Source: Schistocerca nitens
Taxonomy: Eukaryota > Arthropoda > Insecta > Orthoptera > Acrididae
Assembly (NCBI RefSeq): GCF_023898315.1
Contig: NC_064622.1
Span: forward strand, 357,101,234-357,165,233
Length of the DNA stretch: 64,000 nucleotides
Direction of reading: 5' to 3'
Part shown: one piece after another, positions 33,395-45,393 of the stretch
How the letters are laid out: every line of letters begins with the position of its first letter
How positions within the stretch are numbered: the stretch's first letter is position 1
Position numbers and translations under genes: made by a program
Notes under the pieces: generated by a model
Database searches by the model: none
What the model saw: only the letters and a program-made list of their open reading frames with translations
Told to the model about the DNA's origin: nothing

Positions 33395-34000
33395 ATATCT
33401 AGGTCTATATCATACCCCGCAAGCCACCTAATGGTGTGTGGCGGAGGGTAATTTCGGTACCACTATCTGATCCCTCCAACACTGTTCCACTCGCGAATAG
33501 TGCGTGAGAAGAATGATTGTCGGGAAGTCACTGTCTTGGCTCTAATTTCTCGAATTTTCTCCACGTGGTCAATACGCGAGATGTATATGTTGTCTGTCTC
33601 CTCCTGAAAAGTGCTGTCACGAAATTTTAATAGTAAATCTCTCCGTGATGCGCAACGTCTCTCTTGTAACGTCTGCCAGTGGAGTTTACATCTCCGTAAC
33701 GCTATCTCGCCACCTAAACGATCCTTTGACGAAACGCGCCGCTCTTCGTTGGATCTTATCTACCACCTCTATCAGTCCTACCTGATTGGAATCCCAGATA
33801 GATGAAAAACACTCGAGAATCGGGCGAACAACCGCCCCTAAGTTATTTCTTTCGTGGATGAGTTACATTTCCTTAAGATTCTTCCGATGAATCTGAGTCT
33901 TGTGTCTGCTTTTCCCACTATCTGTTTTATATGGTCATTCCACTTAACGTCGCTCTGGCTAGTTACGCCTAGATATTACTTCTGATGCAGCATTCGGGAG
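33395..34000 (-). mobile_element. LINE RT C-terminal fragment, related to family 3
   Basis: The minus strand reads LGVTSQSDVKWNDHIKQIVG, then KADTRLRFIGRILRK, ILECFSSIWDSNQVGLIEVV, DKIQRRAARFVKGSFR. Its 3' UTR has the CCGCAAGCCACC element at about 33418-33430. It lies back to back with the plus-strand fragment on its left, leaving about 75 bp between the two 3' ends. Confidence 0.75.
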
Positions 34001-34900
34001 CTCTAGAACACAGCGTTCCTATTCTATAATATTCCCTTCGTCAGAACTAATCTCTCATATTCTGTATGAGTAGTGCATCGGTCGGTCGCGAATTTGATCC
34101 CTTGTTAGTCTGAGACATTTGGGCTATCTAGTAAAATGTATGCTCCATTTTCTCAAGCAGGCTCAGTTCCTCACACGTGAAAATCCATACCCTCGTTAGT
34201 GCATTGTAGTAAGAGCACAACGTAAATGTTTTCAATAGCGTACGTCTTAACATAAAACTAGCATTTTCTTATTATTTTCCGTAAACCTTAATGTAAATGA
34301 ATCCACGAAACATTAGTATGCGCATTCTGTTTTTGTGTATAGAAAAGGAGTCTCGAAGTCATCAATGCCCTGGATGCCCCGAAAAACTGACGTGCCTATT
34401 AATCCATAGTCATTCCTCTTGACTGAGGTTACATAGTTTTTGTAACGAGTCAGTTTGGTAAATTGGATTTAGGCAGTGGGCTCGGTTTCTTAAGGAACAG
34501 TTTTTTAAATCCGTCAGGAAATTCAGATGTAGTTTTTCTGTAATTTCCCCTATGTGACGTAAGTGGGATAATGCCTCTTCGCTGCGCATTCTTACCTTCA
34601 CTGTCTCTAAGCATCTGACGTTTCCTATTTGTCTGGCCGAGTTACTTACTCCGAAAACTGTGTAAATGATTTTGCGCTACGTGCGAGCTTATGTTCTGCT
34701 GTTCCGGTGTATTTTGGCGCTGTTTTGAGGTAAAATGATTGAACAAAAATAAAGGAAACATCGCGAAAAAGGCACCCTTGAACATAACTGCAGATGCTGG
34801 CCAAGCTTGTTGATTGCGCTCTTGTATCTGACCACGAACGGTGCATGTGCAATGTCTGCAATATATTGCAAGTGTCAGTTGTGGTCAGAATACTGTTCTA
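34001..34900. other. unrecognised stretch
   Basis: No coding motif recognised. Its left edge may still be a decayed part of the LINE. Confidence 0.4.
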
Positions 34901-36310
34901 CGGGGTGTTCAAAAAGTCTCTCCTCAGTGCCGTATGATTGTTAGCCGCGCGTGCCCTATGCCGCAGTGAATATACCGAAATGAAACTCAGTGAAATAAAA
35001 GTTATTAATTTATTGAATATTCATATTTGCTTACAAATTTTCACATTAAATGTTGAAAGTGTCCCCGCTGTTGTTGAAAACACAATTCAATTCGTCTAAT
35101 CATGTTTCCAAACACAAGCTGTAACATTCCTTTTGTAACCGAAGCAGTGAAAGTGGATATAGCAGTTTTCAGTTCATCGATGCAGTTTGGACGGTTTTTA
35201 TAGACAGTTGCTTTCGCTGCATCCCAGATAAAAAGTTAGGTGGTGTTATGTCAGGCGATCGTGGATGCCAAAGTCCCTGTGAAATTATGCGTTCACCAAA
35301 AACATCACCAAGCAGTGACATTGAAACGCGAGCTGTATGCGTGGTTGCACCATCTTGTTGAAAATAACCGGTCAGTATTTCACTTAACAAAGGTTCTCCT
35401 ATGAATGGGAACAGAATATCACTGCAGTATTGTTGTGCGTTCCTTGTTTCGTTGAAAAATATGGGACGCACAATCCGACGCTTAGAAATTGCAATCCAAA
35501 CTCCTATTTTCACAGAATGAAATGGTTCCTCGTGAATACGCAAGGGATTTGCAGTACTCCACACGTGAGAACTTTGCGAGTTCATGTACCCGGATAAATG
35601 AAACTACGCCTCATCACTGAAAAACGTTTCATTAAGAATATCCGTTCCATTTTGTGTTGAACGAAATTTTTGAACCATTGATAATAATGCAGTCTCATGC
35701 CACGATAAGTATTTTTCAGTTCTTGCACGACTGTCACTTTGTATGGGAAAAGTTCTAATTTTTTCCTTACAGCTGTGTGGGCCGTTCCGACACTAACATC
35801 GATTTCCTGGTCGAGTTTTGTTACTGACTTTTTCGGAGTCACGGACATTTTATCAGAAATATCGAGTAGTTTATCCTCAGACAAAACGCTAGGATGACCA
35901 CTTCTCAGTGCATCTGTCACCGAACCCGTACTTCGAAATTTGTTAGTCAAATCTCGCACCGTATCGCGATGTGGGAGTGTTGACTCCGGGAAAACTGAAT
36001 GTTTGACGAACTGAAACTGTGTATTTACGGCCAGCTTTCAACACTTGCTCGACTAAAAACACACGTTCTTAAATGGTTAGCATTTTAATAGTGACAAAAA
36101 CGAAACGAACAAAGGAACTACACTTAAAACGTTCACGTCAACACGTAACGACACACACCAACGATACCACTGACGCTGGCTGAGATAAACGAAACAGTGG
36201 AATATTGGGAGAGTCCACTTAAAGGGAAGTAACCCAGGCAGGCGAACAGTCATACGGCACGCGCGGCTAACAATCATACGGCACTGAGTAGAGACTTTTT
36301 GAACACGTCG
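34901..36310 (-). mobile_element. mariner-like element with 56-bp TIRs (about 1.41 kb)
   Basis: Left TIR (34905-34960) and right TIR (36251-36306) match over 56 bp with two mismatches (GTGTTCAAAAAGTCTCT... inward to GCGCGTGCC). TA lies outside both ends (34899-34900, 36311-36312). It holds one transposase pseudogene on the minus strand. The close match of the TIRs suggests moderate age. Confidence 0.92.
35046..36083 (-). pseudogene. mariner-like transposase, inactivated
   Basis: Start ATG at 36083 (MLTI). N-terminal HTH (VRDLTNKFRSTGSVTDALRS), then DVSVGTAHTAVRKKL. The catalytic boxes are FFSDEA followed by an in-frame stop (about 35610), GYFQQDGATTHT, and PRSPDITPPN, where the third Asp has become Asn. 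The last two acidic positions are 38 residues apart. Damage includes a stop early in the ORF, frameshifts near 35970 and 35590, and the D-to-N change. It ends at TAA 35046-35048 (GDTFNI). Confidence 0.88.
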
Positions 36311-36324
36311 TATGTTGTTGCAGA

Positions 36325-37310
36325 GTGCGTTAACGTTAGAGCTAAGTGGATTCAAACGTGGGCCAATTATTGGTGTCGCATGTTGGGTGCTTCCGTAACC
36401 AAGGAAGCAGAAGTGTTCTATGTTTCAACAGGCACGGTTTCGAAGATCTATACTACATAAAGAGAAATAGGAAAAGCATCATCCTCTGTCACAGCCCGGA
36501 CGAAATGTTGTATTGACTGATTGTGACAGATGACGGGTATTGAAGGGTACTGAGACGAAAAATAACAACTGAACTGAGCGTCGCACTCGCCAACTCCATC
36601 AGCAACAAAACAACACGAAGGGAGCCCCCCCTGAAGCAGGGAATTACAGGGCAAGCTGGAATTAAAAACTTCTCATCAGCGATGCGAGTAACAGGTAACC
36701 GAAGTGCCGAAGCCATAAAATCTCGACTGTGAGAGCAATGGAAGAAAGTCGTTTGGTGGGATGTGTCTTGTTTCACACTGAAACTTCTGGCCGAGCATAT
36801 GTCCCAAGAGTGAATCATGGCGAGGGGTTCGGCGATGATTTGGTTAGCCTTATGGTGGTATTCCATGAGCCTTAACCTCACTGGCAAGGCCTATTTGACC
36901 ATTTTGGCTGAACAGGTCCATCCGAAGGTACAGTGTTTGTACCCCATTGACGATGCTCCGTTCAAAGAATACAGCGTCCCGCAGTTCGCACGGTCCAGGA
37001 CTGGTTTTGTGAGCACGAGGATGAGCTGTTGCATCTCTCCTGGCCATCACAGTGACCATATCTCAATAATATTGAGCCTTTGTGGTCTATTCAGGAGAGA
37101 AGGATGCGTGATCGTTCACAAACTCCATCAGCGTTACCTGAACTTACAACTATTTACACTTGAAAACCATACAGGACCTGTACTTAACGCATTCTTAGAC
37201 TGGGAATTGTTCATAATGCCAATTGTTTTCCTACAACGTTTAGGCATGATGATGTGTTGCGTTTGTGGTATTTCTATATTTTCCTCCATCCGCTGTACAT
37301 AATGCGGTTT
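36325..37310 (+). pseudogene. Tc1-like transposase relic
   Basis: Read across frames on the plus strand: PIIGVACWVL and EVFYVSTGTVSKIYTT (36360-36460), a GRNVVLTDCDR block (36500-36530), ESRLVGCVLFHTETSGRAYV (36745-36800), the IDDAPFKEYSV segment (about 36950, second catalytic Asp), TVQDWFCEHEDELLHLSWPS and LNNIEPLWSI (36990-37090). The order matches Tc1 transposases. At least four frameshifts are present. It starts within about 15 bp of the mariner end on its left. Confidence 0.78.
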
Positions 37311-37529
37311 AGTCGCCAGGTACGTATTGCTCGTTCCAAAAACGCCGGGCATTTAGGGCGTGTAAGGCCATCGATTGCCACTATTACAGTATTCAATGAA
37401 ATTTTTATCCCATAAATGTAAAGTTTCCTTGCTCAATCACTTGTTCATTAATCCAATGCGCGGTCCCAGTGCTTACAACAGTTGTGGCGAGTGTCTAATA
37501 AAACTGTTTGGCCTATGTACAGGGTGTAA

Positions 37530-38200
37530 AAGATAACTGTTCACACGTACCAACATGGGAAGTCGAGACGAAGTATTTAATATAGCATATTTGTGGTCTA
37601 TCGAGCCGAGAAACTTTCTCAAACTGGCCTACAAAAGCTACCTAAGTTACAGACAAAGCGCGCCGCGCGAGGTATTGAATATCCTCTCGCCCTCTAACAC
37701 CACCGGTTGAGTCGGTGTCAGCCATTCTTCTCTCGCTGAAATCGCCCTTGAATGTATTAAACACAGTTCGTTCTTGCACATACAAGCTGCAAAATTACCT
37801 TCACGTAAATTGCACCTCAAAATGTTGTGAACTTAAACAACGTAAAATTAAAGCGTTTTGTTCGTCTGACTCATATGCTTGTCAAGTTCCAAATTTAGAT
37901 CGTGTTATAAACTTAATTAGTTTGCGCATAACGTTTAGAAAAGCTTTTCTTTCATTACTCTCGCGGAAAAGCTTAAATTACAAATTTTAACGAAAAAAAT
38001 TGAAAAATCTGACGGTCGAAGCCGGTTGCTTAACAAAGGGCGAAAGGGTATGAATCTTGCGCGGCGCGAATGCTGTTTAGTTTTTGTGGCTTTTATAGCC
38101 CTATTTGAGGTAGTTACTCCAATTGATCGACCACACGTGTTCCGTATCAAATTGTTCGTCTCGACTTCCTCCACACAACTGTGGTACATTATAAACATAT
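37530..38200. mobile_element. imperfect inverted-repeat element
   Basis: About 37555-37735 (GGAAGTCGAGACGAAGTATT..., AAAGCGCGCCGCGCGAG) and about 38010-38185 are inverted and alignable with many differences. An ACAGGGTGTAAAAGATAACT start at about 37520 resembles a TIR. The interior is AT-rich without coding motifs. Probably an old MITE. Ends are not fixed. Confidence 0.5.
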
Positions 38201-38725
38201 GCGTTTACATCATGCATACACAACAGTTACAACATTCACAAGGCGCTCATTCATGATGGAAACAGTAAATTTCTGAAGTGCCCACGATACGTAAGGCCCG
38301 TTAATTTGTCATTGACTGAACGTACGCAGCATGTCTGTTGTTATAAGTCTTGGAACAGCCATCGTTCCAGGATAGAAAACTTTTTACAACCTTTCTACCA
38401 ATCGTATTTCTAAAGACTTTTATGTAGTAAAACTCAGTTGATCTCGAAACTACTGCATGAAATCATGAGTTTTCTAACATAAATTTTCACGTAGAAATTA
38501 CGTCATGTCAACCATCTTACAGGGCAGTACATCTTTAAAAGGACAAACAACTTGGCTGGTGTTGTATACAGACTTGATAGTTAAAATTGCTGAACGCCGT
38601 TACTAAAGCTGCCACGCGCTGCAGACGAGAAAGATGCACCTCAAAATTGAGGAAAGATGATTTCTTCGATGGGATACGTAAACTGAGCTAGCCAGAAATG
38701 GAAAGGCAAAACCTGTCGTGACTCT

Positions 38726-38726
<1 letters not shown>
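38201..38726. other. unrecognised stretch
   Basis: No feature recognised. Confidence 0.4.

Positions 38727-38777
<51 letters not shown>
38727..38777. repeat. (GT)25 microsatellite
   Basis: About 51 bp of uninterrupted GT. Reading frames across it are artefacts. Confidence 0.97.
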
Positions 38778-38778
<1 letters not shown>

Positions 38779-40374
38779 CACTATCAGCAGTTACACCATG
38801 TGGCTCGGTTCAGAGGTCGGAGAGTTCGCTGCGCGTCAATATTGGTCTACGCAGGCGCGTCTTGCGGTGTCCTGCAGGCGTCGTACAAAGCGAACGTGTG
38901 AGCCAAGATGTGAGAATTCATTTACTAAAAGCCCGGCTCCTACCTCTCTTCAGCAGACAATTTAATCCGACCAAGTACTGGACTCACTTCAGAGTTCCAC
39001 TCCACCAACGATTCCCGGGACGGAATTCACTTTAGGGACGGTGGGTTTGAACGCTAAACTACGAAAAGTAGAACTGCTTCTCTCCATATCGATAATAGAC
39101 GATCGAAGATGGTTTTAACCTTGACGATATATTCGCTTATTTTATCAATTTCATTGTTTCTCTGCACTACTTCAGTAATTCCGAAGTTCCTTTGGTCCGT
39201 CCTTCGAGAACGGACATCCGCAAAAATTTATCTGCGGCGGGCGCGGGAGGGTTGGAGGAAGTTATGTATGACAAAACTTGGAATGGAATGATAAGTTATT
39301 CAGCAATTGCTCAAGCCATTCTATTTTCTCACTGCGATCAGCCACATAATCCTACAGTTAACTAAAAGAGAGGTTTAGCGAAGTGACGGATATCACTTCT
39401 AGAAGAGTACGAGAACACTGTAAGGAATAAAACCTCGGTAAAAGAATGCGTGGTGTCCGTTCTTTCGGGTTCGAATTGAGGTATGGCACATACTTTGTCA
39501 TCGCCGCTGATTACGCAAAAAGTCGGGCTGAAGTTGATATCATTAGTTACCTTTCCTTTCCCTCCTCCCTCCCCCTTCAACTTTACATAAAAACTCTGTA
39601 TTCCAGATTCTACAGTGGGGCGCCAAGTGCCGCCTTTGCCTGCGAGCTTCCGTTACGTTAAATCGTACAGGATAAATCTTGAAGCACGCCAGACGAGAGT
39701 GTCGCCCGTGGTTGCTGCGCGCTCTGAAACGTCCTGTTACATCCCACGGAACGTCTTCCCCATCGTTATTAGCGACAGCGCTGCCCATTGGAAGTATGTG
39801 CCATCTGGACCGTGAATCATAGTTTCTTTCCGAAAATGGACGCGCGTTAAATAGCTGCATTAACTCTGCTATTTGGCGAAGACAAGCGGAGGAAACGGCG
39901 AAGGAAATTGTGGACTCGTCGATGGCTTGAACAGTGAATGATGCTGCACAAAGATCTGATGTACTACAAGTAGGAGTTACTCCTTGACGCGACTGAATCT
40001 TCATCCTATTTTAGTTTTTATATTTACGTATGTCGGAATCATCAGTCTGAAGTAGCGTACTTCATTACATAGATTTCAAAATCGAGATTCGCTTCGTAAT
40101 TTCGTTTCAGTGGAAGAGGAGATTTTTTCGAAGTGTTCACCATCATTGAAAAAGATATTTACCGACTAGATACAACATGAGGAAGTCCATAAAACAGAAG
40201 ACAGGCATATGTATTTTACACAAAGTGTCATAACAGCCAAGACTTTCAATATGTAACTTTCGTTTACTTTCTGAGATAGACTGGCAGTGACGTTACAATT
40301 TCTGGCCATTGGGAAAACATTCCAGTCGTTGGCCTTTGCAGTAAGAATACCGGAAATAGACTATTTATAATAAG
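38778..40374. other. unrecognised stretch with a 153-codon minus ORF
   Basis: The minus frame 40004-39543 is open for 153 codons, starts MKIQSRQGVT and is rich in Arg and Ser. It has no motif that I recognise, and the plus strand is also open in places, so it may be chance in a GC-richer patch. A host exon cannot be excluded without transcript data. Confidence 0.3.
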
Positions 40375-40862
40375 ATGGCAGTTTGAAAAGTTCTCGGAAT
40401 GGAATAGGAAAAAAAGTACTTAAATCATTGAAGCTTTTTTTAGTTTTCAATGTATTCTCCTTGTAGATTAATGCACTTGGTCCAACGATGTTCCAGTGCC
40501 TTGATCCCCTCTCGAAAAGGAGTTTCCTCCAGGCCTGCAAAATAGTTGTAAACTCCAGCTATCAATTCTTCTTCTGAAGTGAATCATCGTCCACCAAGAA
40601 AAATTTCCAGTTTTGGGAAGAGATGGAAGTCTGACGGAGCCATATCAGATGAATAAGGTTTGTGTGTCAACTGTTCATACCTTAGTTCATGGCGATGGCA
40701 CATGTGTGCGGGTGCGTATTGATCCAGTGTCAAGAGTAGCAGCACCCATCTTGAAGATAATTTTTCCATTTCTAATTCTTCAGTTAAAATGTATTATACC
40801 CTTTCAGATGACATCTGGCAAGCGTGAGCAATTTCACGCACTTTCCATCGGCGATCCTCCAT

Positions 40863-40903
<41 letters not shown>

Positions 40904-41297
40904 ACTTTCGCAATGATTTCTGGAGTAGTGACACACCTTGGCCGACCACTGCGCGGTTCGTCATCTGAGCTCTCCCGACCAAATTTAAATTCATTTGTCC
41001 ACATGGCAACAGTTGAATACTAAGGAGCAGAGTTCACCAGTTTATTCTGGAAATCGGCATGAATATCCTTTGCTTTCATACCTTTCTGTACGAAGTACTT
41101 AATCACTGCTCGAATCCCGATTTTTTCATCTTCACGTGGAAATAGAAGAGCCACGTCACCGCCACAGCTCTCTTCCAAAAGCACTGACCGTGGCACGTGT
41201 TGACAGGCAACAGTCCAATGAATATCACGTGAACAACTCGTTGTGTTGGTGCTGAACTCTCGTGGTGATTCCGAGAACTTTTCAAACTACCCTCCCA
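40375..41297 (-). mobile_element. internally deleted mariner with TIRs
   Basis: TIRs AGTTTGAAAAGTTCTCGGAA (left, about 40380) and its inverted copy (right, about 41268-41290) bound a 0.9-kb element. The minus strand encodes the N-terminal HTH (MKAKDIHADFQNKLVNSAP, RSGRPRCVTTPEIIAKVQ), VREIAHACQMSSERV and KLSSRWVLLLLTLDQ, then jumps straight to YAPAHMCHRHELR and SSDMAPSDFHLFPKLEIFLG. The catalytic-core segment with the first Asp and most of the second box is deleted. The C-terminal part ends at about 40440. It is a typical route to a non-autonomous element. Confidence 0.85.
40866..40901. repeat. T36 homopolymer inside mariner ORF
   Basis: Thirty-six consecutive T on the plus strand (A on the coding strand) replace the short lysine-containing stretch between EIIAKVQ and VMEDRRWKVRE. 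Confidence 0.95.
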
Positions 41298-42443
41298 AAA
41301 AACATCTACTACTGCAGGTAATACTTATATTAAATTAACAAGAAACACCCATGCTCTTTTAGGGGATAAAATGGAGTTACTGAATATCAGTTGAGGTCGT
41401 TGGTGGCACTGATCAGTTTTAAAACCACATACAAATCGTAAAAAGACAAAGCAGGAAATGCGCTTCCTTTTTAACCATGGATGATGACGATGATACGATT
41501 TCCGAATAGTATGTTGAGCACGGCTTTGGGAGACTTCCCACCGCGCTTTACCCTTTCCCCTCCAGTCCGGTGAGACTCGTTTCGTCTGGTCTTCTGTCGC
41601 AGGCAGTCCAGCATGTCACGTCAGCTACAGCCGATTCTGACCGTAAGATAGTGCAACTTGTCTGCTCCATATAATGGTATCTACATACCTTGACTTGCCA
41701 AGTCACCATGTCTCCCTCGCGCGTTGTATACTTGGATGAAGACGGTAGGCAAAAGGCGTATAAGTGACGATGATATTCTGAAGTGTTATTTAATGAATAA
41801 TGTATAGGAAGCGAAATCTCTTGGTGAGAGTAAGATGGCTTCCTTTTTGCTGTAATATTAACTCGAACTGCTTTGAAATTATGACCTCACAAGAAAATGA
41901 TTAATATGCAGTCTGTCGCATGTAATTGGAAGATTTGTAGTATTGGTGAAGGTGAACGTGTGTGTCAACGATATGGATTCACACTTACTTAAATGCTGGA
42001 TCTACAGAACATCTCGAAAATTTCAAAATTGCTTTTAATTTTTTTTTTCTGTTTCGGACTATCTTCGTGCGAAATTGTGGCTCCATTGGCAAAGCATACA
42101 GTGTGGCATTCGTGGAAAAAAGTTCCATCAGAAGGAAAGGAAGCTATACTTGGCGTATCATTGAATTCAAAGGAGAATTGGGTCACTGCTTTTACCGAAG
42201 AATGATGTGAAAGTTATTTTCACTCGACCATGATTCTCCTCCCAAAATCAATAGCGGCTGGGAAAAACGCGGTGGCAAAAAGTGGGGTTGGAAAGGTATA
42301 ATAGTGACACTGAAGCAATAGAATGTCTTCGAGGTAGCTACGGCGCTCCACTCTTAAAAGTGCGAAATGAATCAGAACGTCAAACTGTGTAAATTTCAGA
42401 TATGCCTGTGACATAGCATACTGTTCAGTCGTTCAAAGTATCG
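41298..42443. other. unrecognised stretch
   Basis: No gene recognised. Short frames at 41962-42210 overlap in all three plus frames and show no motif. Confidence 0.4.
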
Positions 42444-42455
42444 CGTTCGCGCCTC

Positions 42456-42655
42456 AAAATGGTTCAAATGGCTCTGAGCACTATGGGACTCAACTGCTGA
42501 GGTCATTAGTCCCCTAGAACTTAGAACTAGTTAAACCTAACTAACCTAAGGACATCACAAACATCCATGCCCGAGGCAGGATTCGAACCTGCGACCGTAG
42601 TGGTCTTGCGGTTCCAGACTGCAGCGCCTTTAACCGCACGGCCACTTCGGCCGGC
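42456..42655 (-). mobile_element. tRNA-derived SINE, family A, with 12-bp TSD
   Basis: Complete minus-strand family A copy between perfect 12-bp repeats CGTTCGCGCCTC (42444-42455 and 42656-42667). Few changes from the other copies. Confidence 0.95.
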
Positions 42656-42944
42656 CGTTCGCGCCTCGATGTATTCATTGTCAGAGGGGTAGGGGGCAGA
42701 GTAGGAGGAAAGTTCCATGGATGCATATGCAACACGAGTAGCCGAGTCCTACCGGCAAATATCAGCCGTCTTTCATCGTGGTGAGTGGGTTATGTTTTTA
42801 ATTCAGCCTGTGACGTCGGCGCCAGCTGACATGCTATAAACGCGGCTACTTCTTGCACGTGTATAGTGCAGATTCTGTACGTGCTATACACAGTGCTTAT
42901 TCCCGAAGCCGACTTAGCGTGATTTTGCTATACTGCTCGCATTC

Positions 42945-43118
42945 TTCCGACGACGGTTCAAACCCACATCCGGCCATCCAGATTTAGGTTTTCTGTGATT
43001 TCCCTAAATCGCTTAGGGCAAGTTAGGGGATGGTTCCTTTGAAAGGGCACGGCAGTTTTCCTTCCCAATCCCCTAATCCGAGCTTGTGCTCCGTCTCTAA
43101 TGACCTCGTTGTCGTTGC
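42945..43118 (+). mobile_element. SINE, family B
   Basis: Second copy of the family at 12808: GACGACGGTTCAAACCCACA, TTTAGGTTTTCTGTGATTTC, GGATGGTTCCTTTGAAAGGG, then TCTAATGACCTCGTTGTCG. It has internal loss relative to the first. Confidence 0.75.
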
Positions 43119-44030
43119 TATGCTGACCTTACTCTCAGGTGCCATTGCGGCGGAAACTACACTTTGAAACATATTCCAGTGCTTAGTGTGCTAGGCTTCC
43201 TGTATTGAAACTGTTTCTAGCAGAACATAAAGCGCACAATGTTGCAAATTAATTGTGATGACGGCGGTTAAAACTCCACTGCACGTCATCGCTTGCTATC
43301 ATAGTGATATCTACAAGAATTATCTTGAGGGAGATTATTAACGTAAATCGGAACTGCAAATGACTACTGGGTAGTGTTTACACGAAAGTTTGCGAACATT
43401 TCCTGGCGACAATTGTGTCCTCGCTAGTGTTATAGATGATTCTTGGGTGTAACGCTATCAAGAACAAAATTGCGGCCAGAAAGGGTTCATATAGTTCCAT
43501 GTTAACACTGCGACGTTTAACACAGCAATCAGATCCATTACCTTTCTCACGATATAAGCATGTGTCAGAAATAGGATATTTAATTCTGAGAGGCCCCGAG
43601 CGCGACTGGTTGTGATTTAATGCGTGTAAGGCGATAACCTCTGGCCGCTATATATATAGCAACAGCTGTCCTTGCGGTAGTTTCGTTGACATTCCATCTG
43701 CGTCTCAGCAGTCCAGAAACTGGATAGAAGCAGCAACGGCAAATGTCCGCAAAGATTTTGAGACTGCTTGGCGAGGGGAGAACGCTTCATCTTGCGTGGT
43801 CCAGGGATGTGAGCCTATTGATTTCGGTGGCCCAGTGACGGCCGAGTGGCGTGCTGGCGTTTCCCTTTAAAACGACTGTGCCCTGCGCGGGGGGGTCCGC
43901 TTTAAAAGCGGTGCGGTCACTGAACTTGCGGCCCACCGGTGATATCGGAATCTAGAACGAAGCCGCCGTCAGCTGTCGGAGGGCTGCGAGAAGCCAGTGG
44001 CGAATATAGAACCATAACAAGATATGGACG
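43119..44030. other. unrecognised stretch
   Basis: No gene recognised. TATATATA and CAAT-like words near 43650 and a C/G-rich patch at 43850-43930 could be part of an LTR or promoter, but I see no pair of repeats to support either. Confidence 0.3.
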
Positions 44031-44163
44031 CCATTGGGCGAAGGGGAGAGGAAGGAAAGGGAAAGGAAAGGAGCGTAGCTGCCGGGAATTCTCTCTCGCT
44101 TCCCTCCCCCATTGGGCGAAGGGGAGAGGAAGGAAAGGGAAAGGAAAGGAGCGTAGCTGCCGG

Positions 44164-44208
<45 letters not shown>
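44031..44208. repeat. 78-bp tandem duplication ending in (CT)20
   Basis: A 67-bp block beginning CCATTGGGCGAAGGGGAGAG at 44031 recurs identically at 44109 (period 78). The block is purine-rich (GGAAAGG repeats) and ends in CTCTCTC, which is expanded to (CT)20 at 44169-44208 after the second copy only. Confidence 0.95.
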
Positions 44209-44211
<3 letters not shown>

Positions 44212-44417
44212 CTCCCGGAGCAGCTCAGGTAGCTATAAATTTTAAACAAGAGCATTCGCTTTGTTACACAAAGTAATTGTAACTGCAAACGAACCCATTC
44301 CGACATTGCAGTTTGCAGTATTTATAGTTCATAGAAAGGGTGTAACGGAGCTTGCCCTCAGATTAAGGAAGGTGAGAACCATAGAGCAGAAATATCTATG
44401 GAGTGAACGTATAGTGT

Positions 44418-44605
44418 GCCGGCCTCGGTGGCAGAGCGGTTCTAGGCGCTTCAGTCCGGAACTGCGCGACTGCTACGGTCTCAGGTTCGAATCCTGCCTC
44501 GGGCATGGATGTGTGTGATGTCCTTAGGTTAGTGAGGTTTAAGTAGTTCTAAGTCTAGGGCACTGATGACCTCAGAAAAGTCCCATAGTGCTCAGAGACA
44601 TTTTT
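44418..44605 (+). mobile_element. tRNA-derived SINE, family A, with TSD
   Basis: Starts GCCGGCCTCGGTGGCAGAGC and ends AGAGACATTTTT. Flanked by GAACGTATAGTGT (44405-44417) and GAACGTAGTGT (44606-44616), an 11-bp duplication with a TA insertion in one copy. Confidence 0.92.
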
Positions 44606-44616
44606 GAACGTAGTGT

Positions 44617-45393
44617 ACTGCGCTGTTGCGAGCATCAAACTGAAATTGTGTTACTAATAACTGTTTGTCTACGTGTTGCGCTAAGAATATTATTCGTATT
44701 TGTAGATGCAAATAAAAATTCGTCACACGAGGAAAACTTATTTTTCATAATTAAGTCCCAGAAAAATCTAATTATACGTAGTTATCTTGCCAGTAAGACA
44801 TTTGTTAAAAATATCCGGACACGGTGTAAAAAAGTTACTGTCTTGGAGCTAATTTATGTGGCTATATTGGTCATGGATGTACGGGATAAATTCAATAACG
44901 TGAGAATGTCTGCCATTCAGTCCTTTTAAGTGTGTGTACATTTGGAGCAATTTTCACCTTTAGATAAAATTTATATATGTCAGTCTTAGTGACTACCTCC
45001 AGATTATACAGATATCCAAGCCATTAAGTGAACTTCAGTGTGTGGCCACTAAGAAACTGTACTACTAATGCCTATGACGTGGTAGAAGAGAATGAGCGAC
45101 TTATATTTTAGTTTCCCTATGGATGAGCGATGGTTAAACAAACAGCACCGGAAACTAAACACTGCTTCCTAGAAATATTTCAATGTATGTTATTTTGCTC
45201 AACGTCGTAGCTACGAGTTCGATGTTTTTCGGGACACTTCCACTTTGGCGTAATGGAAAACCATTTCACAATGCGTCCACTGTATGAAATATTAAAACAG
45301 ACTCGGCAGAACAAAACCTTAAAACAAAATTTAAAAAAGCGGTGGCTATCCTTGAATACTCGTCCAGCTATTTATTTGCGTGGAAGGTAAATA
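44617..45393. other. unrecognised stretch
   Basis: The plus frame 44588-44929 is open for 113 codons, but its first part lies in the SINE end and no motif was recognised. Confidence 0.35.

Noticed and set aside
34410..34601. Minus ORF as part of a LINE
   Set aside because: The translation shows no RT or endonuclease signature.
39543..40004. 153-codon minus ORF as a host gene
   Set aside because: No recognised domain, no splice or promoter evidence and antisense frames are also open. It is kept only as a note in the unrecognised stretch.
42780..42920. Possible LTR or promoter with TATAAA
   Set aside because: No matching second LTR, polypurine tract or primer site was seen.
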